Shown piece after piece: positions 1-8,650 of a DNA stretch of 64,000 bases; the stretch's first letter is position 1; the number at the start of each line of letters is the position of its first letter. Made by a program: the position numbers and the translations under genes. This DNA comes from Quinella sp. 2Q5 (GTDB taxonomy: Bacteria; Bacillota; Negativicutes; Selenomonadales; Selenomonadaceae). The DNA lies in contig JADEZQ010000003.1 of the NCBI GenBank assembly GCA_015206785.1, forward strand, positions 81,591 through 145,590, in the 5' to 3' direction. Under the pieces are notes generated by a model. That model saw nothing but the letters and a program-made list of their open reading frames with translations. It searched no databases and was not told the origin of the DNA.

Positions 1-431
1 AGTTCGCGTTTGACATTGACGAGCGTGTCAGTCAAAACCGCGCGGCTGTCGACGCGTTTGCCCTCGTGAATGAGGAAGCCCGGAATGCGCAGCGTGCCGA
101 CGGGGCGGTTGGTGACGTTGTCGTAGTGTTCGAAGTTATAATCGACGAACCAATTGACGGATGGATCAATCGGCATATCGACTTTGGCGTTGTTGAGCGT
201 GGCGATGCCGGGCAACACGACGGAAGAGCCGTCAGTTTGAACGGCGGTGCCCGCGTAGAATTCGTCGATGTCCTTGATGAACAGGCGCACGGGAATTTTC
301 TCGTCGGTGTCGTTGCCGGCAAGGTCTATGCCGACGAGCGACACGAATTTTATTTCGGGGTGCTCGCGCAGCTGTCGGATGATGTCTTCCTTGGGAGTGT
401 TCGCTTTGATTGTGTAGAGCAGGTCTGCCAT
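1..431 (-). CDS. glnA: glutamine synthetase, N-terminal part (cut by window edge)
   Basis: Reading the minus strand from the ATG at 431 gives about 143 open codons to the window edge. The protein starts MADLLYTIKANTPKEDII and contains TDGSSVVLPG and a beta-grasp-like N-terminal stretch that I recognise as Firmicute glutamine synthetase, which makes glutamine from glutamate, ammonia and ATP in the cytoplasm. A strong ribosome site (GGAGGTGG) lies a few bases before the ATG, which fixes the start. The catalytic part lies outside the window, so the exact GS subtype cannot be judged. It is the last minus-strand gene of this end and is separated from rlmD by a structured repeat, so it probably has its own promoter. 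Confidence 0.8.
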   Translation of the reverse strand, partial: MADLLYTIKANTPKEDIIRQLREHPEIKFVSLVGIDLAGNDTDEKIPVRLFIKDIDEFYAGTAVQTDGSSVVLPGIATLNNAKVDMPIDPSVNWFVDYNFEHYDNVTNRPVGTLRIPGFLIHEGKRVDSRAVLTDTLVNVKRE

Positions 432-458
432 AAAATCCACCTCCATAAATTCCGCCAC

Positions 459-487
459 ACTGTACCACAAAAAAATTCCCGCGTCGA
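459..487 (-). promoter_or_regulatory. probable glnA promoter
   Basis: On the minus strand a TACAGT -10 box (459-464) is preceded by TGTGG and a T7 run. The -35 (TCGACG, 482-487, spacer 17) is weak. The same TGTGGTACAGT block occurs in the cdaA promoter at 15,232, which supports it. It would give a leader of about 20 bases carrying the ribosome site. Confidence 0.45.
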
Positions 488-549
488 CAGGAGCGGGGCA
501 AGTACACAGTATATCTTGTCGTCGGGTGTTGACACTGCGTTGACGTTTA

Positions 550-670
550 GATCTACTTTTCTTTGCGTGCCCAAAGAAAAGTAGCAAAAGAAAGGGCACC
601 TCGCAGGGGCGTCGCCGCATGCTACATCACGTAGCATACGCGGCGTGGCCGCCCATCCGTGGGCGGCCTC
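550..670 (+). repeat. composite hairpin repeat, family A, copy 1
   Basis: This 121-base element is nearly identical to 30,589-30,696 apart from a 13-base insertion (about 597-609). It holds three hairpins in order: CTACTTTTCTTTG paired with its exact complement over 13 bp; a GCCGC/ATGCTAC stem with an ATCAC loop; and a GGCCGCCC/GGGCGGCC stem. The last hairpin touches the rlmD stop codon at 669-671. No long U-run follows the hairpins, so it is not a plain terminator. It starts with GATCTAC and ends with GGCCTC, as family B does (17,664-17,832; 34,788-34,956). Confidence 0.9.
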
Positions 671-2015
671 AGGTGCGACGGTCGATGCGGACGATTTGCG
701 CGACTGCCTCGACGTGTGCGGTGAACGGGAACATATCCACGGGCTGAATCTTCGTCGTGCGGTAACCGAGTTCGCCGAGCGTCGACAGGTCGCGGGCAAG
801 GGTTGCGGGGTTGCACGAGACATAAATAATTTTGTCGGCCTCCATTGCCGCGAAAGTCTCCAGAACTTTTCGGTCGCAACCGGCACGCGGCGGGTCAGTG
901 ACAATCACGTCGGGGAAATGTAGCGTCGTGGCAAGGCGCGGCAGAACTTTCACGGCGTCGCCGACGAAGAATTCAACGTTGCGGATATTGTTCTCGCGGG
1001 CGTTGCGTTTGGCGTCGGCAATGGCGGAGCTGACGATATCCGTGCCGTAAACCCGATGAGCCCGCCGCGCCATAAACAATCCGATTGTGCCCGTGCCGCA
1101 ATAAGCGTCGACAATAATTTCGCCGTCTTCCATTTCGGCGAAGTCCAGCGCGGTGCGGTAGAGAACTTCGGCCTGCGCGGTGTTGACCTGGAAGAACGAA
1201 CGCGCCGAGATGTTGAACTTGAGCCCGCCGATTTCGTCGCTGATGGTCGGCTTGCCGTAAAGAACGCGAGTCTCTCGTCCGAGAATGACGTTATTGCGGA
1301 AGGTCTGCACGTTCTGTTGAATGCTCGTGACGTCGGGCAGTTCGCGGCGCAATGCACGGACGAAATTTTTTTCGGCGGGAAAATTTTTCGTCGCGGTGAC
1401 GAGCACGACCATGAGCTGACCATTGCAACCGACGCGTCCCATCACATGCCGCAGAAAGCCTTTGTGCGTGTCCTCGTCGTAGGGCGACAGATTGAACTGC
1501 GCGGCGACTTTGCGCACGGCGTTCAAGATTCTGTCGTTGCCTTCGCGCTGAATCGGACAACTCGTCGCGTCGATGATGTTGTGACTGCCGCGGGCGTAAC
1601 AGCCGATAACGAGACCCGCCTTCGACCTGCCGACGGGGAACTGCATTTTGTTGCGGTAGCGCAGAGGATTTTCCATGCCGAGCGTCGGAAAAATTTCCAC
1701 GCCTTCAAGCTTGCCGATGCGTTCGACGGCGTCGACGACCTGCTGACGTTTCCATTGCAACTGCGCGGCGTAACTCATGTGCTGAAGCTGACAGCCGCCG
1801 CAATCACCGAACAGCGGGCAGAAGGGTTTCACGCGTTCAGACGACGGCTTGACGATCTCGATGAGCCGACCGACCGCGTAATTTTTTTTGCGCGTGATGA
1901 TTTCGGCGATGACCTCTTCGTCCGGCAAGGCACCTTCGACGAAGACAATCAGCTCACCGACTTTGCCGACGCCTTCGCCGGAAGAGCCGAGCCCGTGAAT
2001 TTTAATTGATGGCAT
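669..2015 (-). CDS. rlmD: 23S rRNA (uracil-C5) methyltransferase, RlmD/TrmA family
   Basis: This 448-residue SAM-dependent RNA methyltransferase adds a methyl group to C5 of a uracil, most likely in 23S rRNA. An N-terminal TRAM-like RNA-binding segment (about 1-57) is followed by the four cysteines expected for a [4Fe-4S] cluster (C66, C72, C75, C153). The SAM-binding motif DAYCGTGTIGLF is at about 303-314, TDPPRAG at about 373-379, and the nucleophilic cysteine in SCNPATLARD is C401. The start overlaps the end of ribF by 14 bases, so the two are co-translated. RlmD, RlmCD and TrmA cannot be told apart by eye; the presence of the TRAM domain and cluster argues against classical TrmA. Confidence 0.9.
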   Translation of the reverse strand: MPSIKIHGLGSSGEGVGKVGELIVFVEGALPDEEVIAEIITRKKNYAVGRLIEIVKPSSERVKPFCPLFGDCGGCQLQHMSYAAQLQWKRQQVVDAVERIGKLEGVEIFPTLGMENPLRYRNKMQFPVGRSKAGLVIGCYARGSHNIIDATSCPIQREGNDRILNAVRKVAAQFNLSPYDEDTHKGFLRHVMGRVGCNGQLMVVLVTATKNFPAEKNFVRALRRELPDVTSIQQNVQTFRNNVILGRETRVLYGKPTISDEIGGLKFNISARSFFQVNTAQAEVLYRTALDFAEMEDGEIIVDAYCGTGTIGLFMARRAHRVYGTDIVSSAIADAKRNARENNIRNVEFFVGDAVKVLPRLATTLHFPDVIVTDPPRAGCDRKVLETFAAMEADKIIYVSCNPATLARDLSTLGELGYRTTKIQPVDMFPFTAHVEAVAQIVRIDRRT

Positions 2016-2916
2016 TTCGCATAAACCTCAAATCTTCGGCAAGATGAGCCTTCAAATCGTCGACGCCGGCGAAAATTTTTTCGTCGCGGATTTTGCTGAC
2101 GAAGCCGACAAAAATTTCCTCGCCGTAGATGTCGCCGCTGAAGTTGTCGATGAAAACTTCGAGCCGCCGCCGTTGCGCCTTGAACGTGGGGTTGTCGCCG
2201 ACGTTTGCGATGCCGTTGAACAGCTGCCCGCGGACTTTGACACGCACGACGTAGGCACCGTTGGGGAGCATTGCGCGGCGGTCGTCAATCTCGATGTTGG
2301 CGGTGGGGAAGCCGAGCTTGCGGCCGCGTTTGTCGCCGTTGACGACGGTGCCTGAGTACGTGAAGTTCCGTCCGAGCAATTCGTTTGCGCCGTCGATGTC
2401 GCCCGCGGCAATCAGCGCACGGATGCGCGTGGAGCTGACGGTCTTCCTGCCGACGGTGAACGCCTGACAAACTTGAGCGCGGAAGCCGAAGCTTTGAGCC
2501 TCGCGCAGGAGCATGCGACCGTTGCCGCGCCCGAAACGACCGAACGTGTAATTCGGACCGGTGACGACGCAGGCGGGAGCAATCTTGTCGCGAAGCAGTT
2601 CCAGAAATTCTTCGGGGCTCTTGCGGCTGAAGTCGCGCGTGAACGGAATTTCAATCAGCACGTCGACGCCCATGTCGGCAAAGATTTCGCGGCGAAGATT
2701 TTTGCTGCCGATCATCAGCGGTGCGGCGGCGGGGTCAATCACAGTCATCGGGTGGTTGCTGAAGGTGAAGACCATTGCCGTGCCGTCGATTGAGCGGGCG
2801 ATGTCCAGCGCGTTGCGAATGATGGTTGCGTGGCCGCGATGAACGCCGTCGAACATGCCGAGCGCAACAACGGGTCGCGTAAATTTTTCGGTCGTGAGCT
2901 TCCTGATAATCTCCAA
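2002..2916 (-). CDS. ribF: bifunctional riboflavin kinase / FAD synthetase
   Basis: The 304-residue protein converts riboflavin to FMN and then to FAD. The N-terminal nucleotidyltransferase half carries GMFDGVHRGH (about 20-29, the HxGH-type site) and SSTRIR, both typical of bacterial FAD synthetase. The C-terminal half (from about 180) carries the kinase signature GRKLGFPTANI. Length is normal for the family. It is the fourth gene of a minus-strand run that starts at 5,353 and overlaps rlmD downstream. Confidence in function is high. Confidence 0.95.
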   Translation of the reverse strand: MEIIRKLTTEKFTRPVVALGMFDGVHRGHATIIRNALDIARSIDGTAMVFTFSNHPMTVIDPAAAPLMIGSKNLRREIFADMGVDVLIEIPFTRDFSRKSPEEFLELLRDKIAPACVVTGPNYTFGRFGRGNGRMLLREAQSFGFRAQVCQAFTVGRKTVSSTRIRALIAAGDIDGANELLGRNFTYSGTVVNGDKRGRKLGFPTANIEIDDRRAMLPNGAYVVRVKVRGQLFNGIANVGDNPTFKAQRRRLEVFIDNFSGDIYGEEIFVGFVSKIRDEKIFAGVDDLKAHLAEDLRFMRNAIN

Positions 2917-2931
2917 ATGAAAAACCTCGTT

Positions 2932-3567
2932 TCAATCGCCGAGCGCGGCGCGTATGGCGGAAATTTCTTGCGCGGTGAAAAGTCCTTCGGGCGACTGGCG
3001 AATCATGATGTCGTTTAGCTTGAGCTTTAGCGCGTCCAAATCGGCATCGGTAGAATCTTTCGCGGCGAAGGCACTCATGCTGATGGTCTGCGTCTGCGCG
3101 TCGACGTAGCGTTGGGTCTTGCGGATAATCTCTTCGACGAGGCGGCGGTTTTCGCGTCCGATGTTCTGTGGCGCGGTGAGCATGTGAATCTTCAGCTGTT
3201 CGTCAATGGATTCCTGCTCAAGCTCCTTCAAGCGCAGATACAGTGCCTCGGCGTTGAAGCTGTCGGCGTCGGTGGCGTTGAGCCCGTCCAAGATGTTGTG
3301 ATAGAGCTGCCAGTTGCGATCCAGGCGGTCGATGTCCTTCTGATATGCCGCGTACCATTCGCCGAAAATTTTTTGCCGCTCAAGCAACTCGTCCATGCGT
3401 TCGCGAGTGATTTGTTCGCGCTGAACCTGTTGCCCGTGAATGAATGCGCTTGCTCCGAAGACCGCGACCATCACCGTGCAGATGACCAGGAAAATTTTTC
3501 GCGTCGGCAAGAATTTGTACAGCACCACCAGCGACACGACTGCCGCGGCGAACAGCAAGTAAATCAT
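2932..3567 (-). CDS. small membrane-anchored protein of unknown function
   Basis: I do not recognise this 211-residue protein. It begins with two hydrophobic segments (about 1-17 and 27-43), giving a hairpin anchor, followed by a charged, mainly helical soluble domain of about 165 residues with coiled-coil character. The last bases overlap nothing downstream, but the start overlaps the end of the flavoprotein gene by 4 bases (ATGA type), so it is translated together with it. The soluble part could lie on either face of the inner membrane. No cysteines or catalytic motifs stand out. Confidence 0.75.
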   Translation of the reverse strand: MIYLLFAAAVVSLVVLYKFLPTRKIFLVICTVMVAVFGASAFIHGQQVQREQITRERMDELLERQKIFGEWYAAYQKDIDRLDRNWQLYHNILDGLNATDADSFNAEALYLRLKELEQESIDEQLKIHMLTAPQNIGRENRRLVEEIIRKTQRYVDAQTQTISMSAFAAKDSTDADLDALKLKLNDIMIRQSPEGLFTAQEISAIRAALGD

Positions 3568-4214
3568 TGCGTGACCAGCGTGCGCCCGATGTCGTAGGCG
3601 TTGGCGCAGTCTTCGGCGAAGTGTGCCTCGCGGTGAGCAAGCTTTGCGTCGCCGTCGAAGATTGAACTTTCGTAGCGGCTGTAGTCTTTGAACTGCACCG
3701 TGTCATAAACGCGCAGAATCTTCGGCGCAACGCCCAAAATTTTTCCCGCGAAGACTTCCATCATGCCGAGCCGCGCGCTCATGCCGAATTGGTCGAAGTG
3801 CCGCGGCGTCATATTCATCGTGTAGATGAACGCGTTTGGCATTTTCTTCGGGAAGACGGTCGGCACCTCGTCGCTGTAGATGTAATTCGAGAACAGCAGC
3901 CGCTCAAGGAACGCGAGCATTCCCGCCGAAAGATTCATGAAGTAAATCGGCGAACCGAAGATTACGGCGTCGGCGGCAGAAATTTTTTCCAGCACGGGCG
4001 ACAGGTCGTCCTTCATGGCGCAGGTACCGTGAGGGCGCGTCTTCAGTTTGCAGGCGAAGCAAGACGTGCAGCCCTTGAAATTTTTCAGCGCGTACAGGTG
4101 AACGATCTCGGCGTCGGCACCGGCGTCGCGTGCACCGTTGACGGCGTGATTGAGCAGTTCGGCGGTGTTCCAATTGCGCCGCGGGCTTCCGTTGATGGCG
4201 ATGAGTTTCTTCAT
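3564..4214 (-). CDS. flavodoxin-fold NAD(P)H oxidoreductase / iron-sulfur flavoprotein-like
   Basis: This 216-residue protein belongs to the NADPH-dependent FMN reductase superfamily. The start MKKLIAINGSPRRNWNT is the phosphate loop that binds FMN, GCTSCFACK (about 48-56) plus a nearby Cys resembles the compact cysteine motif of iron-sulfur flavoproteins, and FGSPIYFMNLSA is the typical second flavin loop. It is expected to be cytoplasmic and to move electrons from NAD(P)H or ferredoxin to an unknown acceptor. It lies 11 bases after the Tat-exported hydrolase and overlaps the next gene by 4 bases. Confidence 0.85.
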   Translation of the reverse strand: MKKLIAINGSPRRNWNTAELLNHAVNGARDAGADAEIVHLYALKNFKGCTSCFACKLKTRPHGTCAMKDDLSPVLEKISAADAVIFGSPIYFMNLSAGMLAFLERLLFSNYIYSDEVPTVFPKKMPNAFIYTMNMTPRHFDQFGMSARLGMMEVFAGKILGVAPKILRVYDTVQFKDYSRYESSIFDGDAKLAHREAHFAEDCANAYDIGRTLVTQ

Positions 4215-4225
4215 GACAAACCCTC

Positions 4226-5353
4226 CTAAACTTCGAACCAGTGCGGAAAATTTTGACCGTCGTGAAACTTTATCAGCTCACCGATGCGCGGCGTCAGCAG
4301 CTTGAAATTTTTTCCCGCGCTCTCGGTAAGCAGGTCGATGTATGGCGCGTTCCATGCGTGGCGGGCAAGAGCGAACTTCCCCGCGTGAATGGGCACAACC
4401 CTCGTCGCGCGGACGTCCTCGGCGGCACAGACAGTTTCGTCGGGCAGAAGGTGAATCGCGTGCCAGGCGCGGTTGTATTGCCCGTTCTCCATGAAAGCCA
4501 GGTCGAAGCCGCCGAACTTCTTGCCGATGTCGCGGAAGTGTTCGCCGTAGCCGCCGTCCCCCGAACAAAAAATTTTTCGGCTCGGCGTGACGAAAGCGAA
4601 CGCGCACCATTCGGTTGGATTCTGCGTCAGGAGCCGCCCCGAAAAGTGTTGGCTCGGCAGAATGTGCGCCGTGAGCCCGCGCCCGAAATCAATCACCGAG
4701 TCCCAATCCTCCTCGATGATGTCGTCGACGTCAAAGCCCCACTGCTCAAAATATTCGCCGACACCCAAAGGACACAGCACGGTTTTAATCTTCGGCTTGA
4801 GTGCCATAATCGTCGGATAGTCCAGATGATCCCAATGGTCGTGGGTTATGGCGAGAACGTCGAGTTCGGGAAAGTCCGCGGCGGAATAGATGTTGCTGCC
4901 GGGGAAGGCGCGATTCACGAAGAAAATCGGCGAAGCGTACGGCGAAAACACCGGATCAATCAAAATCCGTCGCCCTGCCAGCTGCAGGTAGATCGTCGAA
5001 TGCCCCATCCATATCGCGCAATCGTCGGCGGCAAGCGCATGCAAATCGGTCTTGACGGTCGGCACGGGCATGGGCGGCACGAGCCCCGTCTTGTCGCCGA
5101 AAAGAAATTTCCACGTCGCCGAGATGCGGCTCTCCCTGTCGTGCTCGTCGTCACTCATCACCTGCACGGGCGTCAAACATTCAAAGTGGTCGGTGAAGTA
5201 GTGCGGCGATGACAAAATTTTTTTCAACCGCTCGCCTTCGGGCAGACGTCCGAACTCCGGACGGTTGATGTAGCGGAAAATCCCCGCACCCGCCGCCGCA
5301 GTGACGACTGCCCCGCCGAGTAAGATGTTGCGTATAAAGTTTCTGCGATTCAT
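4226..5353 (-). CDS. Tat-exported metallo-beta-lactamase-fold hydrolase (NAPE-PLD/UlaG-like)
   Basis: The 375-residue protein begins with a twin-arginine signal (MNRRNFIRN followed by a hydrophobic helix at 10-26), so it is probably exported folded to the periplasmic side. The zinc-binding motif THDHWDHLD (His/Asp at 171-176) and GHSTIYLQLAGRRILIDPV are typical of the MBL family that includes N-acyl-phosphatidylethanolamine phospholipase D and L-ascorbate-6-phosphate lactonases. The substrate is unknown; a phospholipid or envelope phosphodiester is plausible given the export signal. It is the first gene of the minus-strand operon running to rlmD, with a good promoter at 5,390-5,418. Confidence 0.85.
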   Translation of the reverse strand: MNRRNFIRNILLGGAVVTAAAGAGIFRYINRPEFGRLPEGERLKKILSSPHYFTDHFECLTPVQVMSDDEHDRESRISATWKFLFGDKTGLVPPMPVPTVKTDLHALAADDCAIWMGHSTIYLQLAGRRILIDPVFSPYASPIFFVNRAFPGSNIYSAADFPELDVLAITHDHWDHLDYPTIMALKPKIKTVLCPLGVGEYFEQWGFDVDDIIEEDWDSVIDFGRGLTAHILPSQHFSGRLLTQNPTEWCAFAFVTPSRKIFCSGDGGYGEHFRDIGKKFGGFDLAFMENGQYNRAWHAIHLLPDETVCAAEDVRATRVVPIHAGKFALARHAWNAPYIDLLTESAGKNFKLLTPRIGELIKFHDGQNFPHWFEV

Positions 5354-5389
5354 CTGCGCGAAAGCTCCCGTCCAAAAATTATCCGCTAG

Positions 5390-5418
5390 AATATATCAGC
5401 TAAAATTTTTTTTGACAA
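5390..5418 (-). promoter_or_regulatory. sigma-A promoter for the 5,353-to-669 operon
   Basis: Minus strand TTGTCA-N17-TATATT, with -35 at 5,413-5,418 and -10 at 5,390-5,395. The spacer is almost entirely an A7T4 tract. Confidence 0.7.
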
Positions 5419-5480
5419 GGTGCAGGGGGAATCGCCCGCCGCGTGGAAAGGCTAATGGGCATTTTTCTATTGGTGCACGG

Positions 5481-5509
5481 TTGAAGAAAACTTTTTTCTG
5501 TTGTACAAT
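5481..5509 (+). promoter_or_regulatory. sigma-A promoter of the flagellar operon
   Basis: TTGAAG (5,481-5,486), 17-base spacer, TACAAT (5,504-5,509). It lies 65 bases before the flgB start and points into the eight-gene operon. No FliA-type box is seen here, which fits early, class-II-like expression. Confidence 0.7.
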
Positions 5510-5573
5510 CGACACTGGATTTTTTTCGGAAACTTGCAGCGAACTCGGTTGCAGAAAGGTGAGTGAAACGGAC

Positions 5574-5999
5574 GTGCTGGAACAAATTCTTAACACGGCG
5601 AATTTTAACTACCTGCCGCGGGCAATGACTGCGGCAACCATTCGCCACGAAGTCATATCAAACAACATAGCCAACGTCAACACGCCGAACTATCGCAAGT
5701 CTGTCGTGAACTTCGAGGATCTTTTGGCGCGTGAAATCTACGGCGAAGAGCCCGACGGCAAGTTGGACGTGGTGCGCACGCACGACAAGCACTTGCCCTT
5801 CAAGCCGCTTGAGTTTCACGCCGAGCCGACAATCGTTCAGGACAACACAAACATCATGCGAGTGGACAACAACAACGTCGACATCGATATCGAAATGGCG
5901 ACTCTGGCGAAGAATCAGCTTTACTATAACGCGCTCGCCACGGAACTGGGCGCACACATTACGCGCATGAAAAACGCCATCACCAGCAACGGTCAGTAA
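5574..5999 (+). CDS. flgB: flagellar basal-body rod protein FlgB
   Basis: The 141-residue proximal rod protein sits between the MS ring and the distal rod. HEVISNNIANVNTPNYRKS is the family signature near the N-terminus and the C-terminal helix (MATLAKNQLYYNALATEL) is typical. The frame is open further upstream, but the GTG at 5,574 has AAAGGTGA about 11 bases before it and gives the normal FlgB length; the GTG at 5,559 is the alternative. First gene of the flgB-to-fliJ operon. Confidence 0.93.
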   Translation: MLEQILNTANFNYLPRAMTAATIRHEVISNNIANVNTPNYRKSVVNFEDLLAREIYGEEPDGKLDVVRTHDKHLPFKPLEFHAEPTIVQDNTNIMRVDNNNVDIDIEMATLAKNQLYYNALATELGAHITRMKNAITSNGQ

Positions 6000-6026
6000 C
6001 GTCTATCAGGGAATGAGGAATTCGCA

Positions 6027-6476
6027 ATGGGAATGTTTTCGGGGATTGACGCCAGCGCATCGGGCTTGACGGCCGAGAGATTGCGCATGGACGTCATTTC
6101 AAACAACATAGCCAACGCCAACACTACACGCACCGAACGCGGCGGGGCTTATCATAGGCGCGTTGTCGTCTTTGAACCACGCAACCGCGAGCCTAAGCCC
6201 TTCGAACAGAGCTTGCGGCAGGCTTTGGGGCTCAGTCAACAACACGGCGAAGGCGTACGCGCCGTCTCCATCATTGAGGACAACACGCAAGGTCCGCTCG
6301 TTTACGATCCGGGTCACCCCGACGCCAACGCCGACGGCTACGTCGAAAAGCCCAACGTCAACATCGTCAACGAGATGGTCGACATGATCACCGCCCAACG
6401 CGCTTATGAAGCAAACTCCACCGCCATAACCGCCGCAAAGGCTATGGCATCCAAGGCTTTGGATATCGGCAAGTAA
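6027..6476 (+). CDS. flgC: flagellar basal-body rod protein FlgC
   Basis: This 149-residue rod protein begins with MGMFSGIDASASGLTAERLR and shows the rod signature VISNNIANANTT and the C-terminal motif NIVNEMVDMITAQRAYEAN, both diagnostic of FlgC. The ATG has GAGGAA 7 bases upstream. It follows flgB by 27 bases and precedes fliE, the standard order in Firmicutes. Confidence 0.96.
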   Translation: MGMFSGIDASASGLTAERLRMDVISNNIANANTTRTERGGAYHRRVVVFEPRNREPKPFEQSLRQALGLSQQHGEGVRAVSIIEDNTQGPLVYDPGHPDANADGYVEKPNVNIVNEMVDMITAQRAYEANSTAITAAKAMASKALDIGK

Positions 6477-6560
6477 TCCGCAAAAAAATTTGCCATTGCC
6501 CCGCAAAGTGCTATAATCGTCGATGTATGAACATCAGCCGACGAAAGGGAAGGTGACGAA

Positions 6561-6863
6561 ATGGATATAACTCCCATTGAGATGACGCCCGTGCACATGA
6601 GCGCGCGTAGTCACCTCGGCGAAACGGCGGCCGCTCAGCCCGTTAAAAGCTTCGGCGAATTTGTAACCGACGCGCTGAAAAAGGCCAACGAACTCGAATT
6701 GGAATCCGAAAAACTCAACGCGGCTTTGGCGGCCGGCAGAATAGAGGACATCTCTCAAGTTGTTGTTGCCTCTCAAAAAGCAGACATCGCCCTCCAATTG
6801 ACGCTACAGTTGCGAAACCGTGCGACGGCGGCATATCAAGAAATCATGCGTATGCAGGTGTAA
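6561..6863 (+). CDS. fliE: flagellar hook-basal body complex protein FliE
   Basis: The 100-residue protein connects the MS ring to the proximal rod. The C-terminal region VVVASQKADIALQLTLQLRN and the final AYQEIMRMQV match the family closely. The 84-base gap before it carries an A7T3 tract but no clear terminator; AGGGAAGGTGA is the ribosome site. Confidence 0.95.
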   Translation: MDITPIEMTPVHMSARSHLGETAAAQPVKSFGEFVTDALKKANELELESEKLNAALAAGRIEDISQVVVASQKADIALQLTLQLRNRATAAYQEIMRMQV

Positions 6864-6913
6864 CGCCCGGGCACAACTGATTAACCTCGGACGGTTCGAA
6901 AGGACTGAGTTTA

Positions 6914-8590
6914 TTGGCGAATTGGAGAGAGCGGCTCCGGGAGCTGTGGAATCGCTACGACAACAAGCGCAAGTATATTTTCATTGGCGGACTTATCGTT
7001 CTTGTGCTTGCCTTCGCAGGAATCTGCTTCCGGTATGGCAGCAAGCCAGACTATGTGCCGCTGTATACCAATTTGGAAACGAAAGACGCCGGCGACGTGG
7101 TCAACAGCCTGAAAGAAACGGGCGTGCCCTACGAATTGCTAGAAGACAAGAAGGGCGCGACCATCCTGGTGCCTGCCACGCAAGTGCATAATCTGCGGCT
7201 GGATCTGGCATCTCAAGGACTGCCCCGCGGCAACAAAGGCTTTGAACTCTTCGACGACAGCAAGCTCGGCGTCACGGAGTTCCAAAACAAAATCAACTAC
7301 CTGCAAGCCCTGCAGGGCGAACTTACCCGCACGATTGAACACCTCGGCGCGGTGGATAAGGCACGCGTGCACATCGTCCTTCCCGAAGACAGCCTCTACA
7401 AGAAGAACGAGAAGCCCGCAACCGCCTCCATACTGCTGATGCTCAAGCCCGAAACGCAGCTGACCAAGCCCGAAGTCAAAGGCATAGTCAACCTCGTCAG
7501 CCACAGCGTGCAGGGTCTCGCGCCCGAAAACATCACCATCGTCGACGAGGCGGGCAATATCCTCAACAAGAACGACGACGACGAACTTGAGCAACAGAAC
7601 GCGCAGAACCTTCGCACGCTCAGCCAAATCGAAATGACGCGCAAAGTTCGCGACCACATTCAACAGAACATCCAGACCATGCTCGATAAAACTTTGGGCG
7701 AGGGCAACGCCTTCTGCCGCGTGAGCGTGGAACTTGACTTCGACGACAGGAAGATCGACCGACAGACTTTCACGCCCGTGGTTGATGAATCGGGCATCAT
7801 TCGCAGCCAACAGGACGTCTCCGAAAGCTACAACGGTCAATCCAACGTGCCCGGCGGTCCTGCGGGAGTTACGGGCAACATTCCGGGCTACGTCGCCGAA
7901 GAGCGCAACGCTAACGCCGAATATGAGCGCAAGGAGTCCATCCGCAACTACGAAATCAACGAGGAGAACCAGAAAATTATCGCGTCGCCAGGCTCAATCC
8001 GCCGCTTAACTGTTGCCGTTTTGGTTAGCGACGAAATCACCCAGCTCCAGCAGGAAGGTTTGCTTCGCGCCGTCAGTTCCGCGGCGGGCATCAACGAAGA
8101 GCGCGGCGACACCATTTCCGTCGAGCCCATGCCGTTCAACACAGACCTGCGCGACCAAAGAGCGGAAGAAGCTCGCCTTGAACAGTTGCGCAAAGACAGG
8201 ATTTTGTACACGGAGATTGCGGCCATGATATTGATTGCGGCATTGCTTTTGGGCGGATTCTTGATGTACCGTTGGAAGAAACGCAAGGAACGTCAAGCGG
8301 AGTTGGAAGCCAAGCTCGAAGCCGAACGAAAAGCACGCGAGGAGGCTGAGGAGGCCAAACGTCGCGAGGAAGAAGAGATTCAACGCGCTCAAATGGCTCA
8401 ACGCGCGGCAATTGCTGCCGAAGCCGAGCAACGCGCCGAGGCAGTTGAAAACAACGAGATCGAAGACGAAAACCTCACGCCCGAAGAACGTCAGCAGCTT
8501 GAAGAGAAAAATGCCATCCTCAAACTCATCGACGAGAAACCTGCGGAAGTTGCCATGCTCGTTAAGCTGTGGCTTGCCGAGGACGAATAA
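6914..8590 (+). CDS. fliF: flagellar MS-ring protein FliF
   Basis: FliF (558 residues) forms the membrane ring on which the motor and export gate are built. Two transmembrane helices are visible (about 23-41 and 434-451) flanking the large periplasmic domain with its YscJ-like N-terminal half (LYTNLETKDAGDVV, LPEDSLYKKNEKPATASILL). The charged cytoplasmic tail ends in KPAEVAMLVKLWLAEDE, the FliG-binding segment. The start is TTG at 6,914 with AAAGGACTGAG upstream. A long Ala/Glu-rich coiled coil precedes the FliG-binding tail. Confidence 0.96.
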   Translation: MANWRERLRELWNRYDNKRKYIFIGGLIVLVLAFAGICFRYGSKPDYVPLYTNLETKDAGDVVNSLKETGVPYELLEDKKGATILVPATQVHNLRLDLASQGLPRGNKGFELFDDSKLGVTEFQNKINYLQALQGELTRTIEHLGAVDKARVHIVLPEDSLYKKNEKPATASILLMLKPETQLTKPEVKGIVNLVSHSVQGLAPENITIVDEAGNILNKNDDDELEQQNAQNLRTLSQIEMTRKVRDHIQQNIQTMLDKTLGEGNAFCRVSVELDFDDRKIDRQTFTPVVDESGIIRSQQDVSESYNGQSNVPGGPAGVTGNIPGYVAEERNANAEYERKESIRNYEINEENQKIIASPGSIRRLTVAVLVSDEITQLQQEGLLRAVSSAAGINEERGDTISVEPMPFNTDLRDQRAEEARLEQLRKDRILYTEIAAMILIAALLLGGFLMYRWKKRKERQAELEAKLEAERKAREEAEEAKRREEEEIQRAQMAQRAAIAAEAEQRAEAVENNEIEDENLTPEERQQLEEKNAILKLIDEKPAEVAMLVKLWLAEDE

Positions 8591-8650
8591 TTCTTTGCGG
8601 TTGGCAATAAACTACGCCAGCCGCTTTTTGTGTGGAACGGAGGAGATTCA

